A stretch of 64,000 bases of DNA from DASQYE01 sp036389315. Lineage in GTDB: Bacteria > Acidobacteriota > Blastocatellia > Pyrinomonadales > Pyrinomonadaceae. Shown here piece after piece: positions 50,754 through 58,972 of this stretch. Below the pieces are notes generated by a model. That model was given only the letters and a program-made list of their open reading frames with translations, was not told the DNA's origin and searched no databases. Where the stretch lies: the NCBI GenBank assembly GCA_036389315.1, contig DASVQF010000036.1:62001-126000 (forward strand), written 5' to 3'. Position 1 is the stretch's first letter. Every line of letters starts with the position of its first letter. The position numbers and the translations under genes are program-made.

Positions 50754-52088
50754 CTAGTCCTGTCTCTCAAGCTTCAGTTCGCCGGAAGTGAGGTCAGGAC
50801 GGGCGAGCGCCATATCTTCGGGCGTGCTCGTAGTCGAAAGGCGAGCCTCTTGCCTGGGCCCACCCTGGCGCGCTGCGGCCGTCTGCGCATCCGATGAAGC
50901 GGGAGCCGTGACGGCCTCTTCGGCCGGTTTCAAGAGGTCTGCGACGAGGCCCTCGCTGCCTCTGTGTTCGAGCCAGTGGCGATAGCCGACGGTCGCAATC
51001 GCGATCACAGGAATAGCCAAAAATATCCCGGCCACGCCCGCCAGCTCAGCGCCCGCCAGGATAGCCAGAATCACCGCCAGCGGATGCAGGTGTATGCCCT
51101 GCCCGATGAGGCGCGGGTAGATGACGTAATCCTGCACTACGCGCAGGACGCCCAGGAAGAGAAGCACTCCGAGCGCAAGCTTCACCGAGTAGAAGCTTGA
51201 GATGAGGGCCGCGATGATTGCCAACGTCAGTGGGCCCACCAGCGGAATGAATTCCAGCAGCGCCGCCAGAATCCCCAGCACGAGCGGATACGGCACGTCC
51301 ATCAACAGAAAGCCGAGCGTGCAGATCACACCGATCAACAGGCACGCCATCAACTGCGCACGGATGTAGGCCGCCAGCGTGCTGTTGATGTCCTGGAAAA
51401 ACTCGTCGCCGCGCCAGCGCCAGCGCCCGCGCGGCAGCATTTGCAGGGCCGAGCGGCGAAAGCTGTCCGCGTCCTTCAAAAGGAAGAAGCCCAGTATCGG
51501 GATCAGCACGAGCCACGGCACGTAGCTCAAGGATGCTATGAAGAAGTTGCCCACGCCCTCGGTCGTGTAAGCCCCAACGGTCTCGATGACGTGCGTGACG
51601 TTTCGAGTAATCGCCTCACGCGCCGCGACGGGAATCTGGTAGCGCCCGTAGAGTTCCTGCAAGCTGTTGGCACGCGCCCGCGCCGAAGTGAAATAAGCGG
51701 GTGCCTGCTTGGCAAACTGCGTGAGCTGATCGCCGAGACGCGGTAGCAGAAAATAGAGCGCGATAGCCAGCGAGCCGAACAGCAGCACATAGACGATGGA
51801 GATAGCCACAACGCGCGGCACGATATGCTCGCGCCCACGGACATTGAAAGGGCGATGCACGAATTCCACGAGCGGCGCAACCAGATAGGCAAAGAAGATT
51901 CCCAGCACGACGAGCAGAATCACGCCTTCGAGCGCATAAAGCGCCCACAGCGCCGCTTTCACCAGATACCACACGGCGAGCAAAATGAAGATCACGCGCA
52001 GGATGAAGCGCGTTTGCATCCATGATGCTTCGGTGGCGGCGACGGCTGCCGTCTCGGCGGCCTGTTTGATCTCTCCTTGCTTACTCAA
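50754..52088 (-). CDS. AI-2E family (PerM/YdiK-type) permease
   Basis: 444 residues with about eight transmembrane helices (about 28-370). Family motifs are GIFFAYLVAPLVEFVHR near the start and GEP-free helices ending with YVIYPRLIGQGIHLHPLAVILAILAGAELAGVAGIFLAIP. The family includes AI-2 exporters and Na+/H+ antiporters, so substrate is open. The C-terminal 70 residues are Ala/Pro-rich and probably cytosolic and disordered. Confidence 0.9.
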   Translation of the reverse strand: MSKQGEIKQAAETAAVAATEASWMQTRFILRVIFILLAVWYLVKAALWALYALEGVILLVVLGIFFAYLVAPLVEFVHRPFNVRGREHIVPRVVAISIVYVLLFGSLAIALYFLLPRLGDQLTQFAKQAPAYFTSARARANSLQELYGRYQIPVAAREAITRNVTHVIETVGAYTTEGVGNFFIASLSYVPWLVLIPILGFFLLKDADSFRRSALQMLPRGRWRWRGDEFFQDINSTLAAYIRAQLMACLLIGVICTLGFLLMDVPYPLVLGILAALLEFIPLVGPLTLAIIAALISSFYSVKLALGVLLFLGVLRVVQDYVIYPRLIGQGIHLHPLAVILAILAGAELAGVAGIFLAIPVIAIATVGYRHWLEHRGSEGLVADLLKPAEEAVTAPASSDAQTAAARQGGPRQEARLSTTSTPEDMALARPDLTSGELKLERQD

Positions 52089-52110
52089 AAGAGTCGCTCC
52101 CGAAACGCTC

Positions 52111-52467
52111 TCATTGGAGACGCTCGACGAAGTTCTTAACCTGCTGCATCTCGATGGCCGAAAGGTCGCGAAACTCTATGCCGAAGCTATCGGCCGTGCC
52201 GTGATGCACGACTTCGCCGTGAAGCGAGAGGGCGTGCTCCGCGCCCAGGAGCAGGAGGCCGAGCCTGTCTCCGAGCTGGACACGGTTCTGCGGGAGATGG
52301 CGCACGCGCAGGCCGCCGAGGCTGACATCGCTCGCTTCGCCGAGGCCGATGGATTCGTCCAGGCTCAAGTCCTGCACGGCCAGGCTCATGCGCGGCGTCA
52401 AATCGTAGCGCGGGTATTTGCGTCGCTCCTCCCAGGAGACGTGCTCGTCGGTTTGAAGATTCTGCAT
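52111..52467 (-). CDS. PilZ-domain c-di-GMP receptor
   Basis: 118 residues, a stand-alone PilZ. Both c-di-GMP motifs are present: RxxxR at Arg16-Arg20 (ERRKYPRYDL) and DxSxxG at Asp47, Ser49 and Gly52 (SDVSLGGL). It should bind c-di-GMP made by the two cyclases in the window and act on motility or secretion. Confidence 0.88.
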   Translation of the reverse strand: MQNLQTDEHVSWEERRKYPRYDLTPRMSLAVQDLSLDESIGLGEASDVSLGGLRVRHLPQNRVQLGDRLGLLLLGAEHALSLHGEVVHHGTADSFGIEFRDLSAIEMQQVKNFVERLQ

Positions 52468-52617
52468 AGGCGCTCCTCTCTCTATCTATCACAGACAGGT
52501 CGTCGCTTGCCAGTAAGACGCGCGCCGGGCACGAATGAGTGCGCGAGCGAGCGCGGCCGCGTAGAGCGTGACGGCTTGGCCGGGCGAGCGCGCTCGGCAC
52601 GCGTTGAAAACGCGACC

Positions 52618-53013
52618 TCAGTGTTCTATTTCATCCTCTTCTTCGTCTTCCTGCCCTGAAGGCTCGCTGGCGCGCGGGGCGGCCGGCTCCCAGACCAGCC
52701 CGCGCCACTCGTCCATAGCGTCCAGGAGTTGGAGGGCCGCCTGCGGGTGCGCTGCATTACGCTCAAGGCGCAAGACCTCGGTGACGACCTGCAACTTCTC
52801 GCCCTCGTGCGAGAGCACGCGCAGGCGCACGCGGCTGCCTACGTCCGGCAACTCGCGCTGCAAATGCACGAGCGTCCCTTCGGGGCCGACGTTCTCCGTC
52901 GTCCCTTCGACGACGATGTGCGCGCCGTCCTCCGTGTCCCACTCCACCTGCACCGGCAGCGATGCCAGGTAACGCGGGCCCGTCCTACTCTCCGCCGTGT
53001 AATGTCGGGGCAT
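52618..53013 (-). CDS. PilZ-like domain protein with altered motif
   Basis: 131 residues. RxxxR is present (Arg10-Arg14), but the second motif reads NVGPEG (Asn41, Gly43, Gly46), where a Ser is expected at 43. C-di-GMP affinity may be reduced or altered. The C-terminal 20 residues are strongly acidic. It neighbours the complete PilZ gene. Confidence 0.75.
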   Translation of the reverse strand: MPRHYTAESRTGPRYLASLPVQVEWDTEDGAHIVVEGTTENVGPEGTLVHLQRELPDVGSRVRLRVLSHEGEKLQVVTEVLRLERNAAHPQAALQLLDAMDEWRGLVWEPAAPRASEPSGQEDEEEDEIEH

Positions 53014-53106
53014 AAGCTAAGCCTCCCTTGCCTTAACGATAGCTGCCGAAACTCCGCACGATTTTGACGACTTTCAGTAAAGCTAAACGATCAATCACAA
53101 CAAAAA

Positions 53107-53189
53107 TTCAGTGACCAGTGACGAGTGGCAAGTGGCGAGATAAAAGCAGCTTCTTGCTTGTCACTCGTCACTCGTTACTTGTCACTGAA
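53107..53189. repeat. Heptad-repeat hairpin, AGTGACA type, copy 3
   Basis: Left arm 53107-53139 and right arm 53153-53189. Units are AGTGACC, AGTGACG, AGTGGCA and AGTGGCG, paired with inverse copies; the nine outer bases are perfect and the rest differ mainly by transitions. It lies just downstream of the acs stop codon (53192-53194). Confidence 0.85.
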
Positions 53190-53191
53190 TT

Positions 53192-55147
53192 TCACTCTTC
53201 CTCGGCGCGCAGTTTTTCGAGGACGGAAAAGTCTTCGAGCGTTGTCACGTCGCCTGCGACCGCGTTGCCCGAGGCGATCTCCCGAAGCAGCCGTCGCATG
53301 ATCTTGCCCGAGCGGGTTTTCGGAAGCGCGTCGGTAAAGCGTATCTCGTCGGGACGGGCGAGCGCGCCGATCTCGCGCGCGACGTGGCGGCGCAGCTCTT
53401 CCTTGAGCGCGTCCGAAGCCGTGTGACGGCCTTCGAGCGTGACGAAAGCGACTATACCAGAGCCTTTCAGCTCGTCCGGGCGCGGAACGACGGCCGCTTC
53501 AGCCACGGCTTCGTGCGAGACGAGCGCGCTCTCTATCTCTGCCGTGCCGAGGCGGTGGCCGCTCACGTTAATCACGTCGTCCACACGGCCCATGATCCAG
53601 AAGTAGCCGTCCTCGTCGCGACGCGCTCCGTCGCCCGCGAAGTAGACGCCCTCTATCTCAGACCAGTATGCCTGCCTGTATCTTTCGTCATCGCCCCAGA
53701 TGGTACGAAGCATTGAAGGCCACGGCCGCTTGATGGCCAGATAGCCGCCCTCGTTTGCTCCGACGGGCGTCCCGGCTTTGGTAATCACGTCGGCCTCTAT
53801 GCCGGGCAAGGGCCTGGTGGCCGAGCCGGGCTTGGTGGGCGTCGCGCCCGGCAGGGGCGCAATCATGATTGCGCCCGTCTCGGTCTGCCACCAGGTATCC
53901 ACTATGGGACAGCGCCCCTTACCGATGATCTCTCTGTACCACATCCAGGCTTCGGGGTTGATGGGCTCGCCGACGCTGCCCAGGAGGCGCAAGGAAGAGA
54001 GGTCGTGCTTCAAGGGCCACTGCTCGCCCCACTTGATGAAAGCCCGGATGGCAGTCGGCGCGGTGTAGAGGATGTTGACGCGGTGGCGCTCGACGATCTG
54101 CCAGAAGCGATCAGGCTCGGGCCAGTTGGGCGCTCCCTCGTACATCAAGGTCGTCGCGCCCGTAGAGAGTGGCCCGTAGACGACATAAGAGTGGCCCGTC
54201 ACCCAGCCGATGTCTGCCGTGCACCAGTAGAGGTCTTCGTCCTTGAGGTCGAAGACCCACTTGGTCGTCAGGTGCGTCTGCAAGAGATAGCCGGCCGTGG
54301 TGTGCAGTATTCCTTTTGGCTTACCCGTCGTCCCCGAAGTGTAGAGGATAAAGAGCGGGTGCTCGCTCTCCAACTCTTCCGCAGGGCAGACGGCGTCCAC
54401 CGTCAACATCAATTCGTGCCACCAGTGATCTCGTCCGACCTGCATCTGAATGCGTGTGCCCGTGCGCTGCACGACGATACAACTCGTCACGGTCGGCGTC
54501 TTTTTGAGCGCCTCGTCAACGGCCGGCTTGAGACGGACTTCCGCGCCGCGCCGCCAACCGCCGTCGGCCGTCACGACCAGCTTGCACCCTGCGTCGTTGA
54601 TGCGGTCTTTCAGAGAGTCTGCCGAAAAGCCGCCGAAGATGATGGAATGCGTCGCCCCTATGCGCGCGCAGGCGAGCATCGCCACAGCCAGCTCGGGGAT
54701 CATCGGCATGTAGAGCGCGACGCGGTCGCCCTTCTCTACACCTTGCCTCTTGAGCACGTTGGCGAAGCGGCAGACCTCCGTGTATAGCTGCTGGTAGGTG
54801 AGCGTGCGCTGTTCGCCCGGCTCGCCCTCCCAGATGATCGCGGCCTTGTTGCGCCGCCAGGTCTTGAGGTGACGATCAAGGCAGTTATGCGAGATGTTAA
54901 TGCGGCCTCCGACGAACCACTCGGCGTGCGGCGGCTCCCACTTGAGCACGGTCTCCCACTTCTTGAACCAATCAAGCTCCTCGGCCATGCGCGCCCAGAA
55001 ATCCGTCGGCGCGTCGCGCGCTTCCCCGGCCAGCCGCTCGTAATCTTCCATCGAGCGTATGTGCGCGCTCTGGGAAAAAGTTCCGGGGGGCGGAAAGACA
55101 CGCTTTTCGTGAAGCACCGATTCGATGTTTGGTGTGACGGAAGACAT
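53192..55147 (-). CDS. acs: Acetyl-CoA synthetase
   Basis: 651 residues from the ATG at 55147, the usual length; a longer frame up to 55267 lacks a plausible start context. It activates acetate with ATP and CoA. AMP-binding motifs: LYTSGTTGKPKGILHT, the DTWWQTETG region and the C-terminal RTRSGKIMRR-like loop (PKTRSGKIMRRLL) whose Lys is acetylated for control in other bacteria. Cytosolic. Confidence 0.96.
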   Translation of the reverse strand: MSSVTPNIESVLHEKRVFPPPGTFSQSAHIRSMEDYERLAGEARDAPTDFWARMAEELDWFKKWETVLKWEPPHAEWFVGGRINISHNCLDRHLKTWRRNKAAIIWEGEPGEQRTLTYQQLYTEVCRFANVLKRQGVEKGDRVALYMPMIPELAVAMLACARIGATHSIIFGGFSADSLKDRINDAGCKLVVTADGGWRRGAEVRLKPAVDEALKKTPTVTSCIVVQRTGTRIQMQVGRDHWWHELMLTVDAVCPAEELESEHPLFILYTSGTTGKPKGILHTTAGYLLQTHLTTKWVFDLKDEDLYWCTADIGWVTGHSYVVYGPLSTGATTLMYEGAPNWPEPDRFWQIVERHRVNILYTAPTAIRAFIKWGEQWPLKHDLSSLRLLGSVGEPINPEAWMWYREIIGKGRCPIVDTWWQTETGAIMIAPLPGATPTKPGSATRPLPGIEADVITKAGTPVGANEGGYLAIKRPWPSMLRTIWGDDERYRQAYWSEIEGVYFAGDGARRDEDGYFWIMGRVDDVINVSGHRLGTAEIESALVSHEAVAEAAVVPRPDELKGSGIVAFVTLEGRHTASDALKEELRRHVAREIGALARPDEIRFTDALPKTRSGKIMRRLLREIASGNAVAGDVTTLEDFSVLEKLRAEEE

Positions 55148-55318
55148 AAGTTTTAAAAGCTCCCCTGCGGATAGGAATGACGGATGCACCTCAAGCTCGA
55201 TGAAAGACGGGGCCCGCCCGTGTGCAATGGATGTTTCTGTGTACCACAGAACGCCTTTGGGCGACAACGACTTATCTACACGGTTCCGCGCCGCCCGATC
55301 TCCAACGGGATAAAAGAA

Positions 55319-55348
55319 TGTAGCCCACGACTCGCGCCGTGGGCTACA
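55319..55348. terminator. Hairpin between ABC permease and acs
   Basis: TGTAGCCCACG (55319-55329) and CGTGGGCTACA (55338-55348) form a perfect 11-bp stem with an eight-base loop. It lies 46 bases from the stop of the permease gene (minus strand). The rest of 55148-55393 holds no gene. Confidence 0.65.
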
Positions 55349-55393
55349 CGCTTGCGGCCCTTCGAGGGCTGCGGGTGAATATGAGCTGCCGCG

Positions 55394-56959
55394 CTAGGCT
55401 CTTTCCTGCATGATCTCCTCTTCGGTCTTCCTCCATTTGACGTAGGCCAACCCGAAGCAGCCTGCGGCCAGTAGGCCCTGCGCGACCAGGCCGCGCATGA
55501 GCGTCCTTCGCGTGGCATCAGGGTTCGGCTCGTGCTTGACGCCGAAGGTGTCGTGGACATCTACGTACGGGTAGCCTTCGGTGACGGCATCGGCGTAGAT
55601 CATCGGGTTCAGGAGCGCGGCCGTATTCTTCTTATCCTCAAAGGAGGCTCCGATGACGGCCATCACCAGATAGAACGTGATGGTCAGAACGACACCGGCC
55701 CAAGCACCGATGCGGAATCGCTGCATCGCGCAATACTGTATGAAGACGGCCATCCCGCCGACCGTTAAAGTAAAGAAGAGGGTCATCGCCACGAGCAGCG
55801 TCCCGGAAGAGACGGCTGCCGGGATGACGGCCTCGTAAGTATGAAAGCTGGCCCAGAGCGCCGCGAGCCCTGCCAGAGAGACGGCGAGCGCGACCAGGAA
55901 TGTGTTCAGGGCGTTCTTGATCTCTCGCCGCTGAAAGAGGGCCAACGGGTCTGAGCTTGCGCTCCACCACTCGCGCAAACGCTCGCGGCCCAAAGCCGAG
56001 CTTCCGGCCAGCACGACGAAGGCAGCCCAGTTCAGGAAGAGATAAAAGACCAGCCGCGCGGCCGGTGTGAACTCAAAAATCCTTGTATCGTACCTCGGAG
56101 CCACGAACCCGCCCCAGAAGAGACCCGTCAGGACGGCCTCGGCGGTGGCGAAAAAGAGCCAGACGGGCCAGGGCCGCACGGGGATGAGCTGGCTGGACTT
56201 GATGCGGCGGACGGTTCCGACAAAGGCCCACACTCCGGCGAAGATCATCAGGTCGAGGACGACTATGTAAGGCTTCAGCTCGACGCCGTAGAAATGCCAA
56301 CGCTCGTATTTGTCTGCGAAATAGAAGGTCGGGTCGAACAGCCTGTAAACCGCCAGGCCCAGGAGCGCGCCCAGGCCGCCCACGGCTGGGCCAATCAAGA
56401 GCCCGCCGCGCACGAACCGCTCGCCCGGCCCCGACAGCGCCGCAGAGACGAAGAGCCCTACGGCCTGACAACACAAGCCTCCGACGAGGAGCAAGAGGCT
56501 GAGGCGCACGAACTTCTCCAAACCTACTTCGCCGAGCAGGGCCGTCAACGTGAAGAAGGGATAGACCAGCGCGGCGATGAAATAGCCTATGAGGCCGCTG
56601 CCGACGAATTTCCCGACGGCCAGCTCAAACGGTGACAGCAGCACCATCTGCTGAAAGATGGCCGTCCCTCGAACCTTCTCCTGTATGAAGGAGAGGGCGG
56701 CCGTCGCAGGCGTCAGGACAAAGAGCAGGGCCATGAGCGCCACCGTCAACAGCCAGAACATATCCCTGCCGAACCTTTCCAACTGGGCTGCCGACGACAG
56801 GTACTTATTGCTGACGGCCTCGTTCCAGAGGACGCCGCCCACGACAAACAGCAGCACGTGCGTCAGGACTGTGATAAAGAGAATCCGCTTCGGCGGGAGC
56901 GACACGCGCAGGCTTCTCAGGATTTCGGGATTCAGTCGCGCCGTTAAATTCAGGCTCAT
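55394..56959 (-). CDS. ABC-2 type transporter permease
   Basis: 521 residues with about twelve hydrophobic segments in two halves. The N-terminal third contains FIQEKVRGTAIFQQMVLLSPFELAVGKF, typical of ABC-2 permeases of the CcmA/ABC-2 exporter type. It pairs with the ATPase gene upstream (56999), from which it is 39 bases distant. Substrate unknown. Confidence 0.85.
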   Translation of the reverse strand: MSLNLTARLNPEILRSLRVSLPPKRILFITVLTHVLLFVVGGVLWNEAVSNKYLSSAAQLERFGRDMFWLLTVALMALLFVLTPATAALSFIQEKVRGTAIFQQMVLLSPFELAVGKFVGSGLIGYFIAALVYPFFTLTALLGEVGLEKFVRLSLLLLVGGLCCQAVGLFVSAALSGPGERFVRGGLLIGPAVGGLGALLGLAVYRLFDPTFYFADKYERWHFYGVELKPYIVVLDLMIFAGVWAFVGTVRRIKSSQLIPVRPWPVWLFFATAEAVLTGLFWGGFVAPRYDTRIFEFTPAARLVFYLFLNWAAFVVLAGSSALGRERLREWWSASSDPLALFQRREIKNALNTFLVALAVSLAGLAALWASFHTYEAVIPAAVSSGTLLVAMTLFFTLTVGGMAVFIQYCAMQRFRIGAWAGVVLTITFYLVMAVIGASFEDKKNTAALLNPMIYADAVTEGYPYVDVHDTFGVKHEPNPDATRRTLMRGLVAQGLLAAGCFGLAYVKWRKTEEEIMQERA

Positions 56960-56998
56960 TGCTTCTCCTCACAAAAAATTAGCGAAGACCAAACAAGA

Positions 56999-57931
56999 TT
57001 AAGAGACGTGGTGGCTGCCGACGGCCATAAAGACATCCTCGATGGTCAGATGACGCTCGTAGAATGAGACTATGCCAGCGTGGGCCGTGACCAGCTCGCG
57101 ATGAAAGCGCGCGAGAGCGTCACGGTCTCCCGCGAAATCACAATCAATCGCCAGCTCATGAAGGCTGACGTTTTTGACTTCCTCGCGCGCAGTGAGGGCG
57201 CTTGAGAGAGCGGCTGCGTCCGACTCCGCCAGGACTTCTATGCGCAGCGGCAGCCCTGCGTGCATCGCCTCGATCAGCTCCTCGACGCGGCCCGAGCGAA
57301 TGACGTGGCCCTGCTCCATAATCACGACGGAGGTGCAGAAGTCGGCCAGCTCCGTCAGGATGTGCGAGCTGACGACGAGCGTCGTGCCCATCCCGCCCAG
57401 CTCGCGAATCAAATCTCTCAGCTCGATGCGCGCCAGAGGGTCTAGGCCCGAGGCCGGCTCGTCCAGCAGCAGGACTTTGGGCGCGTGCAGCAAGGTCTTG
57501 GCGATCACCAAACGCTGTCGCATGCCGCGAGAGAGCGAGCCGACTGCGGCCTCAAGCTTAGAGGTCAGGCGGGTCAAATCCAGCACGCTCGCAATCCTTT
57601 TCTTCACGCGGTCGGCGGCCACTCCATGCGCGCGCGCGAAGTATTCGAGGAACTGGCGCACCGAAAGCTCGTCGTAGAGGCCGAAGGTGTCCGGCACGTA
57701 GCCGACTATCTCATGCAGCAGCTTGGGCTCGACTCCGACCTCTATGCGATCAACCTCTATCTTGCCGCTCGTCGGGCGAAGCAATCCCGCCAGCATCTTC
57801 AGGAGCGTCGTCTTGCCCGCGCCGTTTGGGCCAATCAAGCCGCAAATCTCGCCCATGCCGACGTAGAGGTCAACGTCGCGCACGGCCGGCCTGGTCTCGT
57901 AGTATTTGGAAAGGTCGAATGTGCTAATCAT
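56999..57931 (-). CDS. ABC-2 type transporter ATPase
   Basis: 310 residues. Walker A GPNGAGKTTLL, signature LSRGMRQRLVIAKTLL and Walker B LLLDEPASGLDP are intact, with an H-loop (SSHIL). The C-terminal region (about 215-310) is the extra domain typical of this ABC-2 exporter class. It works with the following permease. Confidence 0.94.
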   Translation of the reverse strand: MISTFDLSKYYETRPAVRDVDLYVGMGEICGLIGPNGAGKTTLLKMLAGLLRPTSGKIEVDRIEVGVEPKLLHEIVGYVPDTFGLYDELSVRQFLEYFARAHGVAADRVKKRIASVLDLTRLTSKLEAAVGSLSRGMRQRLVIAKTLLHAPKVLLLDEPASGLDPLARIELRDLIRELGGMGTTLVVSSHILTELADFCTSVVIMEQGHVIRSGRVEELIEAMHAGLPLRIEVLAESDAAALSSALTAREEVKNVSLHELAIDCDFAGDRDALARFHRELVTAHAGIVSFYERHLTIEDVFMAVGSHHVS

Positions 57932-58117
57932 CAGAAAGGGTCTCCCGCAAACTCCTGGCCCGAGGCCGAGAGCGCCTCGTTAGTTCAAGACCGTAGACGA
58001 AGGGCGCGGCAGTGACTTGCCGAGACTATAGCGGAAAGCCTGTGGCGAAGTGAAGAATAGCGAAGAATAACCTGGCCCCGCGCACACAAAACTGGCCGCT
58101 GCCCCTCTGGCCCTTCT

Positions 58118-58852
58118 TCAGGAGACCGCTTGCCAGCCCTGGCCCACGATTCTCCACACACCCTCTTCCTTGACCAGCAGGACGTAAGAGCTGTAGCCGC
58201 ACGTATCGTTGCAAGCGAAGGCGCGGTAGACGAGGGCCTGCGTCATATCGGGGTTGAAGCCGACTTTAGAGAAGGTGAAGAAACCCGATGCGTTCGGATA
58301 TTTCCGGTAAAATCCAGTCCACCAGGAGCCGGGCCCTGTCTTGTAAAAACCTTCGACCTCCTCGTGGCCGATGAGCCTGCTCCGAGTTCGTGCCAGGAAG
58401 GGATGTCTGAGCATTGAGTGGCGCTGATTGTTCACGGCGAGAAAGCTGTCGAGCGTCGCCCGGTCGGCGAGGGGGAAATCGCGCTTCAAAGCTTCAAACA
58501 TCCCTTCAAGGCTCTGATATTCGGCGATGCCGATCAGAAGATAATTGCCCTGCGTGGTCTGATCCTGGATGACGACCTCGGGGGCGGCGACGGGTCGGCC
58601 AGCATTGCGAACGTAGATCGGCTCGATCAGAGCGGAATAGACGGCAGCCTCTTCGGCTTCGCGTAAGTCCGGCTGCGCGCAAGGCAGAGGTTCGTCGCCT
58701 CGGACGCCACGGCAAAGGGTGGGAATGGTCACGGACGGCTCGTAGAGTAGGCGCGAGAGCGCGTCGCCGGCAGAAGTCAAAAGGAAGGTCACAAAGAGCC
58801 CCAGGGCGAAGGTCGAGACGAGGACGAGCGGGCGAAACATCAGGCGTCGCAT
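58118..58852 (-). CDS. Membrane-anchored or secreted hypothetical protein
   Basis: 244 residues from the ATG at 58852 (MRRLMFRPL). One N-terminal hydrophobic helix (about 8-27, LVSTFALGLFVTFLLTSAG). The rest is a predicted mixed domain with two Cys (CRG and CNDTCGYSSYVLLV) and a terminal strand EEGVWRIVGQGW. It lies downstream of the macroglobulin gene on the same strand. No known family; a snoaL-like fold is possible. Confidence 0.7.
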   Translation of the reverse strand: MRRLMFRPLVLVSTFALGLFVTFLLTSAGDALSRLLYEPSVTIPTLCRGVRGDEPLPCAQPDLREAEEAAVYSALIEPIYVRNAGRPVAAPEVVIQDQTTQGNYLLIGIAEYQSLEGMFEALKRDFPLADRATLDSFLAVNNQRHSMLRHPFLARTRSRLIGHEEVEGFYKTGPGSWWTGFYRKYPNASGFFTFSKVGFNPDMTQALVYRAFACNDTCGYSSYVLLVKEEGVWRIVGQGWQAVS

Positions 58853-58972
58853 AATCGGTACTCCCTTTCGGAAATCGGAAACCTGCAAAAGAGACACTTT
58901 CAGCCCAGTGATTCTTTAGACGCGCGCCCGCCCGAAAAGTTCCGCATGTTTGCGTCCCCACCGGCGCAAATG

